Both the position numbers and the translations under genes were made by a program. The notes beneath the pieces are model-generated. The model searched no databases. It was not told the origin of the DNA and saw only the letters and a program-made list of their open reading frames with translations. From Candidatus Scalindua sp. SCAELEC01 (GTDB lineage: Bacteria > Planctomycetota > Brocadiia > Brocadiales > Scalinduaceae), in assembly GCA_004282745.1 (NCBI GenBank), contig SHMT01000022.1, forward strand, positions 16,196-80,195: DNA of 64,000 bases. Direction: 5' to 3'. This document shows, in pieces, positions 26,669 to 36,040 of the stretch (positions are counted from its first letter, which is position 1; each line of letters opens with the position of its first letter).

Positions 26669-28093
26669 ATGATGGTAAAGAATTGTATCGTTGCTGCCAC
26701 ATTTTTATTTCTTTCATATACTATAGCGGCTGCCGAAAACAGGGTAACTGAGAGCTCTGTTGATGATCAGGAATCGGTTGAAGTCACCGTGTACAATAGC
26801 GATCTCAGTCTCATAAAGGATATGAGGCACGTAACACTCCCCAAAGAGGAAGGTGAGTTGCGGTTTATGGATGTGGCATCCCACATTATGCCTGAAACAG
26901 TCCATGTAAAATCATTGAATTATCCGGAGGCTTTCTCAGTTCTTGAGCAGAATTATGAGTATGATTTGATGAGTGCGGACAAGCTCCTCGACAAGTATGT
27001 CGGAAAAAAGATCAAGATTGTTGTTTGGAATAAATATCAGGACAGAAAAGAGGTAGTAGAGGCATCGCTCCTGAGTAATAACAATGGACAGATTTTTAAG
27101 ATAAATGATGAAATATTTCTTGGCCATCCCGGCATTAAAATCCTCCCGGAAATCCCGGAAAATCTGATAGCAAAACCAACGTTAACGTGGATCTATAGTA
27201 ATAGGGGAGAAAAGAGTCATAATTTGGAAGTCTCTTACCTTACGAACAATATTAGCTGGAAGGCAGATTATGTGGTTGTCTTAAATAGGAATGATTCATC
27301 GGCAGATTTGTCCGGTTGGGTCACCTTGCATAACGAAAGTGGCGCAACCTATACAAACGCGACTCTTAAATTGATCGCCGGTGATGTGCATCGTGTCAAA
27401 GAGAGATTTGAAGAGAGACGGGGATATATGAAGGCAGAAATGGCGATGGCAGATGCGCCACAATTTAAAGAGAAGGCCTTCTTTGAATATCATATCTACG
27501 ACCTTCAGAGAAAGACTACCATCAAGGACAATCAAAAAAAACAGATACGTCTCTTAGTGGCCGTTGGTGCGACCGTCAAGAAAGAGTTTCTTGTCAATGG
27601 AAACCAAGGCTATTTTACCAGACAATACACTGGGCAGAATCTAAAGCAATCGGTAAACGTGTATGTTGAATTCAAAAATTCCAAAGATAATAGTCTTGGC
27701 ATTCCCCTTCCAGCCGGAATAATGCGTTTGTATAAGAAAGATGAGGAGGAAAGTTTGCAATTTGTTGGTGAGGACAGAATAGGTCATACGCCAAAGGATG
27801 AGGAGGTGAAACTGAAGATCGGTGAGGCCTTTGACGTGGTTGCCGAAAGGATTCAGACAGATTATGTAAAGAGGTCGACAAACCTTCATGAATCAGAGTG
27901 GGAGGTAACCGTGAGAAATCACAAGGAAGAAGATATTACCATCGGCATTATAGAGCCTCTGTTTGGGAACTGGGAGGTAATAAGCAACAGCCATCCATAC
28001 AAAAAGGTCGATGCCTTTTCGATCCGTTTTGATACTGATGTTCCAAAAGACGGGGAGGTTAAGGTCAAATACCGAGTTAAGGTGGGGTTGTAG
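26669..28093 (+). CDS. Secreted DUF4139-domain protein
   Basis: The start at 26669 is set by AGGAGGAGGAG just upstream and gives a signal peptide (MMVKNCIVAATFLFLSYTIA). VTVYNSDLSLIKDMRHVTLP and VSYLTNNISWKADYVVVL are typical of the DUF4139 mucoidy-inhibitor-like family. The beta-rich, 474-residue protein is exported. Function is unknown for the family in bacteria. The frame continues upstream to 26477 but lacks coding character there. Confidence 0.75.
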   Translation: MMVKNCIVAATFLFLSYTIAAAENRVTESSVDDQESVEVTVYNSDLSLIKDMRHVTLPKEEGELRFMDVASHIMPETVHVKSLNYPEAFSVLEQNYEYDLMSADKLLDKYVGKKIKIVVWNKYQDRKEVVEASLLSNNNGQIFKINDEIFLGHPGIKILPEIPENLIAKPTLTWIYSNRGEKSHNLEVSYLTNNISWKADYVVVLNRNDSSADLSGWVTLHNESGATYTNATLKLIAGDVHRVKERFEERRGYMKAEMAMADAPQFKEKAFFEYHIYDLQRKTTIKDNQKKQIRLLVAVGATVKKEFLVNGNQGYFTRQYTGQNLKQSVNVYVEFKNSKDNSLGIPLPAGIMRLYKKDEEESLQFVGEDRIGHTPKDEEVKLKIGEAFDVVAERIQTDYVKRSTNLHESEWEVTVRNHKEEDITIGIIEPLFGNWEVISNSHPYKKVDAFSIRFDTDVPKDGEVKVKYRVKVGL

Positions 28094-28310
28094 TCTTTTC
28101 AATTGAGCTTCTACAGGAAAGAAGTGGAGTAGCTACCATGACAACAAAAATGACTATGGTTAAATGGAAAATCATATACAATTGAATCATCGGCTTGAAC
28201 TTGAACATCTTACAGAGTAACAAATCGAAGAGATTTTTTGGTGAACTTATAGCATCAGTTACTCATTTACAGACACATTCTAAAATGGCGAATAAAGAAT
28301 TAAACAGATA

Positions 28311-28622
28311 ATGAGTGATAAGATTAAGGAGACTTTAAATCCTCTTGAAAAACTAAAAGAGATTATTTCAAAATATCTAAAAGATGAGGATATAAAGGTT
28401 GTGTTGTTTGGTTCACGGGCAAGAGGAGAGTTTGTAAACACCTCAGATGTTGATGTTGGAATAATTTCAGGCAAAAGGGCTGACAGGAAGAAGTTGATCT
28501 TGTTACGTGAATACATAGATGGGCTAAATATTCCATATAAGGTGGAAATTGTGGACTTCTCTACTGTATCTGAGGAATTTAAGAATATGGTTTTAAAGGA
28601 GGCAGTAGTCTGGAAAGAATAG
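28311..28622 (+). CDS. MNT-type minimal nucleotidyltransferase (antitoxin-type)
   Basis: The core motif VVLFGSRARGEF with SDVDVGI supplies the GS and DxD residues of DNA polymerase beta-like nucleotidyltransferases. It has 103 residues, the minimal size. Partnered with the overlapping HEPN gene, it matches the two-gene MNT/HEPN module, in which MNT can adenylylate the HEPN toxin to silence it. Confidence 0.88.
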   Translation: MSDKIKETLNPLEKLKEIISKYLKDEDIKVVLFGSRARGEFVNTSDVDVGIISGKRADRKKLILLREYIDGLNIPYKVEIVDFSTVSEEFKNMVLKEAVVWKE

Positions 28623-28951
28623 AAATTAGATACAAAGATGCTAAAAGGGCTGTTGGCACACTAAGGGAGATATTGCAACAACCTTTTTCTGTCATCATAA
28701 GGGACGCGGCAATACAAAGGTTTGAGTATACGTTTGAGGCATTCTGGAAATTTATCAAGGGGTACCTGAGGACGAAAGAAGGAATAATCAGCAATTCACC
28801 AAAGTCTTGTTTCAGGGAAGTATTTACTGTAGGTATGGTAAATGAAGATGAGACAATTAAGCTACTTGAAATGACTGATGACAGGAATATGACAAGCCAT
28901 ACCTATAAAGAAGAGGTTGCTCAGATTATATATGGAAAGTTAGAAGAATAA
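28610..28951 (+). CDS. HEPN-domain partner (HI0074-like nucleotidyltransferase substrate-binding protein)
   Basis: The helical protein continues the frame LERIEIRYKDAKRAVGTLRE then DAAIQRFEYTFEAFWKFIKG, matching HI0074-type HEPN proteins, with RNMTSHTY as the R-x4-H motif (D-D-R-N-M-T-S-H). AGGAGG at 28597-28602 points to a CTG start at 28610, overlapping the MNT stop. The first ordinary start, TTG 28673, would delete the first helix. CTG initiation is inferred from spacing and homology. Confidence 0.75.
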   Translation: MERIEIRYKDAKRAVGTLREILQQPFSVIIRDAAIQRFEYTFEAFWKFIKGYLRTKEGIISNSPKSCFREVFTVGMVNEDETIKLLEMTDDRNMTSHTYKEEVAQIIYGKLEE

Positions 28952-29644
28952 AGAAACTCCTTTCCTACGTACGCAGCAAATTCCTGGAGCTTTTATGAGG
29001 ATATTTATATTTTAAATGTATTATGTATTAATTAACCATGTCACATAATCGTCTTTTTTCCTCATGGAATTCACCTGGGGTGATTATGATAATGATGGAG
29101 AAATTATTGCGATGTATTCCCGCAAAGCATTATTGATTACCGAATTCAGATCGCACAAATAAGCATTCCCAAAATCACATCATACTTTTTTGAGACTGAT
29201 CCTCGTTTTCACATTACCAATTTGAGATCGTAATTCCCAAAATACAACGGTATAAATCATCTTTATCAAATTTTGATTGAATGTTTTAACAGATTCATAC
29301 AGTATAAGCTACCATTCCTTCTTTCCTACGAGGTATCATTGAATGTGTTGAAGCATAACCGCTGAGAGAGGCAGGAAGGAAAAAAAGTAAAGTGGGGTAG
29401 ATATTGCCTACCGAATCATTCAAAAGAGGATTTGTAAGAGATTCGACTTTGAAGACCGACATGATGTAAGCAAGGCTACTTGTAAAGCTTTTGTAAAAAC
29501 TACCCGCCCCGAATAGATGTGGTTCAAGTGATGAGCCCTAGTGAAATAACTTCAGAATTTCAAGGGAAAGGCAGAATTCAAAAGTAATTAACGGAGAAAT
29601 CACATAAACTAAATCATTTCTTTAGGAGTAGAAACTTATACTGC
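28952..29644. other. Gene-free interval
   Basis: About 690 bp without a coding frame I can support on either strand, and without a copy of repeat families A, B or C. It is AT-rich and may contain decayed coding sequence. Confidence 0.5.
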
Positions 29645-29968
29645 TCATGCAAAAGATATTTTTGTGAGAGGGTATGATACATTTGTTCCGGCACCATCAG
29701 TAACTTGTACATGAGTCCAGGGCTCTTTGCCATCGGTCATTCTTGCAAAGTGAAAGGGTAGAGGTTGCCGCTGCTTGGGGCCGCCACTGGGGTTTACGGT
29801 AACGGTAATTTTTAAGATTTTCTTGTCGAGTTCTGGCTCTTCATGCTGTTCTGCAGACACTTCATCATCAAAGGCGTCAACCATGACGAGTCCATCTACC
29901 CTCAAGATTTTTGATTTTGGCCTTAAATCCCATTCTGCTTTTGTAACTTTAATTTTCATTGTATGCAT
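29645..29968 (-). CDS. Small hypothetical protein
   Basis: It has 107 residues, starting ATG 29968 after GGAAAATAAACC. It is acidic in the middle (VSAEQHEEPELDKK) and rich in beta-prone segments (KILKITVTVNPSGG, HVQVTDGAGTNVSY). No signal peptide or known domain. It stands alone between the HEPN module and the thiolase operon, so context gives no function. Confidence 0.55.
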   Translation of the reverse strand: MHTMKIKVTKAEWDLRPKSKILRVDGLVMVDAFDDEVSAEQHEEPELDKKILKITVTVNPSGGPKQRQPLPFHFARMTDGKEPWTHVQVTDGAGTNVSYPLTKISFA

Positions 29969-30196
29969 GTGGTTTATTTTCCTTTATTGAAAAAATTGAA
30001 TTACTCATTTACACAAAGGATTTCCGACAGACATGTCTTGTGGACACATCATATCACTAACAAATACGGTAACAAATACTCAAGAAATTGCAATACTAAA
30101 AAATTAAAAAAAGAAGATGCTTTTGAGAGATTTATTATATATTATGTGCTTAACAATACTATCATACGTACCAAACAGAAATAGAGGGGGTGAAAT

Positions 30197-31333
30197 ATGT
30201 ATGTTCTTGGAGTTGGCAGGACAAAGTTTGGAGTACTCACAGAAACCATGCCGGAATTGGCCTATCAGGCAATGTATAACGCCATTAACGATAGCCCAAT
30301 TTCTATTGAAGATATCGGGGCCGTGTATGTGAGCAATTTTTTGGGTGGCCCTTATGAGAAACAGTTGCACCTTAACTCAGTTGTTTCAAGCCTGCTGCCG
30401 GAGTTACGTCTCCCTATTATTCGAGTGGAGACCGCCTGTGCCTCAGGGAGCAGCGCACTCTATCAGGCCATAATCGCACTCTCAAGGTTCGAAAATATTT
30501 TGATCGTTGGGGTTGAGAAGATGACGAATGCGTCAACCGAAGAGAGTTCGCAAAACCTGGGAATGGCGGGAGACAGATTAGCAGACCAAACGCAGGGTCT
30601 CATCTTCCCCGCCCATTACGCCCTGGTTGCGCAGCAACACATGGAAAAATACGGAACAACACACGAAGATCTTGAATTGGTAGCATTTAAGAATCACGGT
30701 AATTCTCGGTTGAATCCACTCGCACACTTTAACCATAAGGAGGTATCTCGTGAGATGATAAAGAGTGCGCCCGTAATTGCCTCACCCTTGAATCTCTTCG
30801 ACTGCTCTCCCATTTCTGATGGAGCGGCAGCAGTCGTGATATCAAAAAATCAAAAGAGTGATCGTGATGTACGCATAACGGGGTCGAGCCTGTTTACCGA
30901 CCATATATCCTTGTCTCATCGAAGAGAACATACCTCTCTTGAGGCTGCTAAGCTTGCCAGCAAGCAGGCATATGAACAGGCTGAAATCACCCCTAAAGAT
31001 CTTGATATCGTTGAGGTTCATGACTGTTTTACCATCAACGAACTGGTCGCAATGGAAGATCTTGGAATCTGTAAGCCGGGGGAGAGTAAAGATTGGGTTC
31101 GGGAAGAAAAAACTACTATTAAGGGGGAGGTTCCCATAAACACCGATGGGGGACTGAAGGCAGATGGACACCCAATTGGGGCAACAGGTCTTGCCCAGGT
31201 ATTTGAAGTAACAACCCAATTACGTGGAGAGGCTGAGGGTCGACAGGTAGAGGGGGCGAAGATTGGTTTGACACATAATATTGGTGGTGTCGGTGGAACA
31301 GCCGTAGTACATATCTTTGAAAGGAGGGGGTAA
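30197..31333 (+). CDS. SCPx-type thiolase / acetyl-CoA acetyltransferase family
   Basis: The thiolase fold is evident: nucleophile Cys in VETACASGSSALY near residue 80, His in VEVHDCFTINE, and the second active-site motif GHPIGATGLAQ. The shape is that of SCP-x/archaeal-type thiolases that work with a DUF35 zinc-ribbon protein. GAGGGGGTGAA precedes the ATG. The next gene starts 2 bp after the stop and encodes DUF35 fused to a dehydrogenase, so both act on the same acyl-CoA chain. Direction (condensation or cleavage) is not decidable. Confidence 0.85.
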   Translation: MYVLGVGRTKFGVLTETMPELAYQAMYNAINDSPISIEDIGAVYVSNFLGGPYEKQLHLNSVVSSLLPELRLPIIRVETACASGSSALYQAIIALSRFENILIVGVEKMTNASTEESSQNLGMAGDRLADQTQGLIFPAHYALVAQQHMEKYGTTHEDLELVAFKNHGNSRLNPLAHFNHKEVSREMIKSAPVIASPLNLFDCSPISDGAAAVVISKNQKSDRDVRITGSSLFTDHISLSHRREHTSLEAAKLASKQAYEQAEITPKDLDIVEVHDCFTINELVAMEDLGICKPGESKDWVREEKTTIKGEVPINTDGGLKADGHPIGATGLAQVFEVTTQLRGEAEGRQVEGAKIGLTHNIGGVGGTAVVHIFERRG

Positions 31334-31334
31334 C

Positions 31335-32441
31335 GTGGTATTTGAGTGTGAAGATTGCCATAAAAAATGGTACTATGATGTAAAAGTGTGTATCTTCTGT
31401 CAGGGGAATGTAGCAGAAGTTGTACCAAAACAGAGTACGGTCAGAGGTTTCACCAAGGTAGCAATCCCGTCACCGGGGCATTCGCGAGTTCCCTACTGTA
31501 ATCTCTTATTAGAAGATGATTATGGAAACTTCCGGATCAGAAAATCTTTCACTGAATATAAGCTCGGTGACCTAATCGAAGAAACACCTAAAGAGCAAAA
31601 GCAGGCGGCAAAGCAGAGAACGGTTGGTCTCATAGGGACGGGGACGATGGGGAGTGGAATTGCCCAGGTCTGTGCCCAAACAGGATATCAGGTAATCATG
31701 ATTGACAGACACGAAGAGATTGCCAGAAAGTCGCTCGGAAAGATTGATAAAGCGCTTTCGAAAACAACAAAGGATGAGTTAAAAAAAGAGATTCTCGGTA
31801 GGATTAAGATCACCAATAATTTTTATGATCTTGAACACGCAAACCTTGTGATTGAGGTCTTAACAGAAGATATGGAACTGAAGCACGAGGTGCTTAAGGA
31901 GCTGGAACATGAGTGTTCTCAAGATACAATCTTTGCAACCAATACCTCATCACTCTCTATTGATGGGTTGTCTCAGGTTCTCAAAAATCCGGGCAGGTTA
32001 GTGGGGCTCCACTTCTTCAATCCGGTACCTAAGATGAAGCTCGTTGAGATAGTGAGGGGAAAAGAGACCTCAGATGCTGTTGTTAACTTTGCACAGGAGG
32101 TTGCTACTGAAATGGGAAAAACCCCTGTTGTTACGGGAGATGCACCCGGTTTCATCGTTAATCGACTCTTGTTACCTTTTCTGAACGAAGCGATGGATAA
32201 ATTCTCCGACGGGACATCAACGGCAGAGGATATTGATAGGGCCGTTACCTTGGGCCTTAATCACCCTATGGGCCCTTTAGCCCTCACAGATTTGATTGGC
32301 CTAGATGTTTGTAAGGCTATATTGGATGTACTATATGCAGGGTATAATGACCATAAGTATAAACCGTGCAAGACACTGTGTGAGATGGTTGAGAAAGGTG
32401 ACCTGGGCAGAAAGACAGGAAAAGGATTTTATACCTACTAA
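31335..32441 (+). CDS. DUF35 (zinc ribbon plus OB fold) fused to 3-hydroxyacyl-CoA dehydrogenase
   Basis: A GTG start at 31335 lies behind AGGAGGGGGTAAC. Residues 1-80 are a DUF35 domain: zinc ribbon CEDC and CIFC, then an OB-fold strand set (RGFTKVAIPSPGHSRVPYCN). From about residue 95 the protein is a complete 3-hydroxybutyryl-CoA dehydrogenase: NAD fold GLIGTGTMGSGIAQ, HFFNPVPKMKLVEI with the catalytic His, NHPMGPLALTDLIGLD and KTGKGFYTY at the C-terminus. DUF35 normally docks on the thiolase, so the fusion would tether the reductive step to it. I do not recall this fusion as a standard architecture. Confidence 0.85.
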   Translation: MVFECEDCHKKWYYDVKVCIFCQGNVAEVVPKQSTVRGFTKVAIPSPGHSRVPYCNLLLEDDYGNFRIRKSFTEYKLGDLIEETPKEQKQAAKQRTVGLIGTGTMGSGIAQVCAQTGYQVIMIDRHEEIARKSLGKIDKALSKTTKDELKKEILGRIKITNNFYDLEHANLVIEVLTEDMELKHEVLKELEHECSQDTIFATNTSSLSIDGLSQVLKNPGRLVGLHFFNPVPKMKLVEIVRGKETSDAVVNFAQEVATEMGKTPVVTGDAPGFIVNRLLLPFLNEAMDKFSDGTSTAEDIDRAVTLGLNHPMGPLALTDLIGLDVCKAILDVLYAGYNDHKYKPCKTLCEMVEKGDLGRKTGKGFYTY

Positions 32442-32569
32442 AAAATATCACGCAAAGGCACAGAGACACAAAGAATTACGGCTAAAAAAAGCTTGAAAAA
32501 TGCTAATTGATAATTTTACACTTTGCATTTATATGGGTCTGGCTTGGCCAGGCGGGAGTAGAAAAAAAG

Positions 32570-33934
32570 ATGAGTGACGAAGGAAAAATTATAGAAGAGA
32601 TTACCGGTAAAATTAAGTCGGGTGAGGTACAACCATGGAAGGCTGAGTCGGTTTTAATAGAAGAGTGCGGACTGAAAGCACCCGAGCACTATCGGATTGC
32701 AGCGGTGAGTAGACGGAGAGTTATTGAAGAGTTGACCGGATACGAATTCAACTACCTGGAGCTGCCGGAACAGCCATATCTGATGCAGTGGCGTTGCCCC
32801 AAGGACAAATCTATCTGGCATATCGAAGCGAGAGATCAGGATACTGCCTGTACCCGATGCGGCGCTTCACTTGAACCTTTTGGCGAGGAAGGAGAGCGAT
32901 ACCGGCCGCTTGCAAATAATTATGTCGGTGGTAGTGAAGAGTACTACTCGTATGCTGGGCAGATAAAGGTTTTCGGAGATGTTGACAAGACCTTTACAAA
33001 TGTTTTGGCCTATGGACCAGGCTTCGGATCCCTGGGTATCAGTGTGGGGTGTTTCCGGGTGAATAAATTGGGGGGGGCGGAGGTAAAGGTGGCAAAATTG
33101 GCAGGAGCGTCCCGCAACTTAGGGTATGTTTTTCATGGTGAAGAAGAGAGGGAGAGGGCGGTCCAAGCGGCAAAAGAGTATCTGCCAACCTTAAGGGCAG
33201 AGATGGAAGAGAAGTATCTTGCAGAGTTTTCCGGTGAGGTTTATGAGGTTGATTTTGTGAGAAGACAGCATCACGGTCAGTGCTATCTCTCTATCTGTTT
33301 TCATACGCGGTTTGAACATGCGAGAGGACACGGGGATACTTCGATAGCCGTAGGCTTTGCGAGAGGTAGATTGGACAAGAAATTTGAGGAAAAAGGGGTT
33401 AAATATCAGCAAAGCCTCATTGCCATGGGCTATGACGGTGATCTCAAGCCCTCACCACGCAATCGACGGGGGCGTTACGTCTCTGCACAAGTGGAATTGC
33501 CGATATCGGCGTATGAAAAAATGAGCAAGACAAGCATTGATTCGCTACTCACCTATATGGAGATTGACCGGCAGGGAGTTACGCAAGAACAGGGCCATTT
33601 TCTCTATTCGGGAATGGGGGGGGAGATTATACCCGCCATTTATCGAGGAACCAAGGTGAATCCTCGGCCGTACAACGTCTCATGTACTGAAAATGTGTAC
33701 GTTGAAATCAGAGGTGAAAACCTTATCTATGGCGTGGAATTGCCAAATTTAGAAGCGGGAGCAACATCATCAAGAGAGGGACTGATTTGTCCGACCGCAA
33801 GAGAGGTCCTTAAGTTTATGGGTATAGGGACATCAAGAGAATTTGCAGCAGCTACCGCTGCCATCACGCTGGCGGGTGAATTCAACTTTACCTTACTGCA
33901 TCTTCGTGGTGAGATGTATGTCAGCAATGATTAG
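32570..33934 (+). CDS. HMG-CoA reductase-like protein with divergent active site and inserted zinc ribbon
   Basis: By eye the C-terminal half follows the HMG-CoA reductase pattern: GHGDTSIAVG (253-262) against GDxxGMN; DGDLKPSP (289-296) against SDKKPAA, keeping Lys293; GRYVSAQVELP (301-311); LPNLEAGATSSREGL (391-405); and a Gly/Ala-rich end AAITLAGEFNFTLLHLRGE. The canonical Glu (ENVIG region reads NNYVGG) and the final His (SHM) appear to be missing. Residues 72-98 carry a Cys-rich knuckle (RCPKDK and CTRC). The ATG at 32570 follows GGGAG. It is in operon with the thiolase and the DUF35 fusion. It may reduce a different acyl-CoA or be non-catalytic. Confidence 0.55.
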   Translation: MSDEGKIIEEITGKIKSGEVQPWKAESVLIEECGLKAPEHYRIAAVSRRRVIEELTGYEFNYLELPEQPYLMQWRCPKDKSIWHIEARDQDTACTRCGASLEPFGEEGERYRPLANNYVGGSEEYYSYAGQIKVFGDVDKTFTNVLAYGPGFGSLGISVGCFRVNKLGGAEVKVAKLAGASRNLGYVFHGEEERERAVQAAKEYLPTLRAEMEEKYLAEFSGEVYEVDFVRRQHHGQCYLSICFHTRFEHARGHGDTSIAVGFARGRLDKKFEEKGVKYQQSLIAMGYDGDLKPSPRNRRGRYVSAQVELPISAYEKMSKTSIDSLLTYMEIDRQGVTQEQGHFLYSGMGGEIIPAIYRGTKVNPRPYNVSCTENVYVEIRGENLIYGVELPNLEAGATSSREGLICPTAREVLKFMGIGTSREFAAATAAITLAGEFNFTLLHLRGEMYVSND

Positions 33935-33979
33935 ATTCAAGTATAATAATTCAATTTTGGCTTAAATTATTGATCTGAT

Positions 33980-34552
33980 ATGAAAGATAAATTTTATATT
34001 GTAAATCTATTTATCATTTTAGTTCTGCTTCTTACAAGCGACACGGTCGTTGCAAAAAAACGTTGGCAAGATAGTTTTATAAAACCAAAAGAAGTTGCCG
34101 CCGAGAAATCCGCAGTAAAAGCAATTGCCAGGGCTAGGCTGGCACTGGAGGAAGCTGATATTTTACACCAAGCTTATATTACGCTAATAGCAGAAAATTT
34201 CACAACAGGCCCTGGAGTGCTTAATGCGGTAGATATCACTGAAAAGGTATTTGAGATAGTGGAGAAAAAAGGAAAGTATAAGGCGAGAATATTGAGTACA
34301 GCTGAAAAGCCATTACTCTCAAAGTACGCTCCAAGAGATGATTTTGAGGTGTATGCAATTAAGATAATACTATCGGGTAAATCTTATTACGAAAGGGTTT
34401 TCTTTGATTACGATGGCAAAGATTTTTTAAGAGCTTCTACACCGGTAAGTGTGACTACAAAGAAATGCTTAGTATGCCATCCAACGAAAAAAGTAGGCGA
34501 TATAATGGGTATCATTTCATATACGTTTCCTCTTGAGGAATATTATAAGTAG
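33980..34552 (+). CDS. Periplasmic monohaem c-type protein, DUF3365/Tll0287-like
   Basis: A signal peptide (FYIVNLFIILVLLLTS, cleaved near VVAKK) and one CLVCH haem site near residue 168, followed by KVGDIMGIISYTFPLEEY, fit the haem-binding DUF3365/Tll0287-like family, which is often used as a sensor input domain. Here it stands alone at 190 residues. The TAG stop lies exactly at the target site of the MITE that follows. The pre-insertion site would also have read TAG, so the protein end is unchanged. Confidence 0.75.
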   Translation: MKDKFYIVNLFIILVLLLTSDTVVAKKRWQDSFIKPKEVAAEKSAVKAIARARLALEEADILHQAYITLIAENFTTGPGVLNAVDITEKVFEIVEKKGKYKARILSTAEKPLLSKYAPRDDFEVYAIKIILSGKSYYERVFFDYDGKDFLRASTPVSVTTKKCLVCHPTKKVGDIMGIISYTFPLEEYYK

Positions 34553-34696
34553 TGTTTGAACGAAAACTACCCATCTACTGCGTTGCTGCAACAATTTCGA
34601 AATCCTCAAGTACAATTGTACGTTCCGGTTACGAAATTATTACGCGTCTTGTACCTAGGCACTTTTCATTCAAACACAGGGTTTTCGTTCAGACAC
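34552..34696 (+). mobile_element. 145-bp MITE-like element (family A), copy 6, intact
   Basis: It has intact termini and exactly 145 bp, with TAAGTA duplicated at 34546-34551 and 34697-34702. It is inserted at the stop codon of the upstream gene without changing the protein. Confidence 0.92.
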
Positions 34697-35135
34697 TAAG
34701 TAGGAAAAATACGATAGAGGGTAAGTTGAAGCAGGAAGCGGCAAGGGTTAGACGAAGGATCTCAAGGACGTAGCTGAAAATGCTTGGAAAAATCTTAAAG
34801 AAGATCAGAAAAATGCAAATTTTTAACGTCTGATAATGTATCTTATGTTATGTTCGGTCTATTTTTATCAAATCGATGCACTTCGTTTCTCGTTTTTTCA
34901 ACTTTACTCTCATTCCTCTAAAAACCCCGCTGACTCTATTCACACCACCAGGCAAACAATATTCGATGGAATTTTGCCCAAAGCATCTTTGATGTTTTCA
35001 GATTTCTATAAATACTTACTAATGAATACCTTAACGCAGCAGCTTCCAGTGATGTTCGGATATGACAAAATGTGCGTTAGCAGAAACCGAATAGGAATGT
35101 CTCCATTTAACGATATTAAAAAGATATAGGAAATT

Positions 35136-35288
35136 ATGGAGAAAAGCAAACCTGTTCAACGCTTACTTTCTGTAAAGTATTTTACTGACAATAGTTATGG
35201 TGTATTGGGAGACCGCTTCGATACGGTAATGTCTTGGAGAGAAAGTAAACAGAAGGTGGAACAGCGCTCATGGTGGAAAGTGATTTGA
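35136..35288 (+). CDS. Possible small protein, 50 residues
   Basis: An ATG frame encodes MEKSKPVQRLLSVKYFTDNS and ends SWWKVI. It has no recognisable domain or strong ribosome-binding site and abuts the terminator on the other strand. It could be a remnant. The rest of 34703-35371 has no supported gene. Confidence 0.25.
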   Translation: MEKSKPVQRLLSVKYFTDNSYGVLGDRFDTVMSWRESKQKVEQRSWWKVI

Positions 35289-35332
35289 AAAAACACCTGC
35301 ACTCCCCCGAGTATGGAGAGTGCAGGTGTTTG
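35288..35332 (-). terminator. Rho-independent terminator of the PEP-CTERM gene
   Basis: AAACACCTGCACTC pairs perfectly with GAGTGCAGGTGTTT around a CCCCGAGTATGGA loop. The minus strand continues with six or more T residues. Confidence 0.85.
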
Positions 35333-35371
35333 GATGTTGTGCTAAAATTGATTACCTGTTAGTTCAAGGTG

Positions 35372-36040
35372 TTATGCGGCTTTAGACTTTCTCAACCTTC
35401 GTCTTGCCGTTCCGCCTATTATACCAACAAGTCCAATACCGAGAATGGCTATTGTCGCAGGTTCTGGTACCGGTTCTGATGCAAGTTGATTATCAAAAGT
35501 TAACTTTTCGATTCTAAATTGATCAGAGTTTCCATCTCCCCATATCATGAATTCTTCTCCCGGGAGTGAAGTTACAAAAGGGTCGTTTCCATTGTCCTGG
35601 AAGATGTCAACGCCATCGATAGTAAGATTAAAATCGTCTCCTAGTCCCCACTGTTCAAACTCTATTGCTTCCAAATTGATTGGCGCTGAAAAGGTAAACA
35701 AAAGTCCCTCATCAAAGTCAATGCCATCGGGAGAACCGTTCTGACCGTCTATAGAATATCGGTCATTTCTCGTTCCCGTATATACGCCTAAACCGGTTGA
35801 GCCATCATACACACCGGCATTTTGACCAGTTACCTGGAACCACGGACTGGACCCATCCTCAGCGCTTAAATTTGCCCATGCCGTAACATTCACTGAAACG
35901 CCATCTACCGTAAGGTTGAGTGATTCGTGTGTCCCCGTGTTTGCCCCGGTAAAATCGTAAATAATCGATGCTGCGGTACTCATGTTAGCCATACCAATTA
36001 ATAACAGTAATCCAAGAGTAAGACTTTTCATAGTTTTCAT
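35372..36040 (-). CDS. PEP-CTERM sorting domain protein
   Basis: It starts at ATG 36040, seven bases after AGGAG. A signal peptide (MKTMKSLTLGLLLLIGMANM) leads a roughly 170-residue beta-rich domain with ASIIYDF and VDGVSVNVTAWANL. The C-terminus is a classic PEP-CTERM tripartite tail: VPEPATIAILGIGLVGIIGG then RRRLRKSK. It is expected to be processed by an exosortase and exported to the surface or matrix. No exosortase gene lies in this window. It is monocistronic. Confidence 0.88.
   Translation of the reverse strand: MKTMKSLTLGLLLLIGMANMSTAASIIYDFTGANTGTHESLNLTVDGVSVNVTAWANLSAEDGSSPWFQVTGQNAGVYDGSTGLGVYTGTRNDRYSIDGQNGSPDGIDFDEGLLFTFSAPINLEAIEFEQWGLGDDFNLTIDGVDIFQDNGNDPFVTSLPGEEFMIWGDGNSDQFRIEKLTFDNQLASEPVPEPATIAILGIGLVGIIGGTARRRLRKSKAA

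Noticed and set aside
28952..29644. Insertion sequence remnant
   Set aside because: I looked for inverted ends and transposase-like frames on both strands and found none that could be supported.
34836..35129. 97-residue frame after the MITE
   Set aside because: No ribosome-binding site, no family resemblance, and composition like non-coding DNA nearby.
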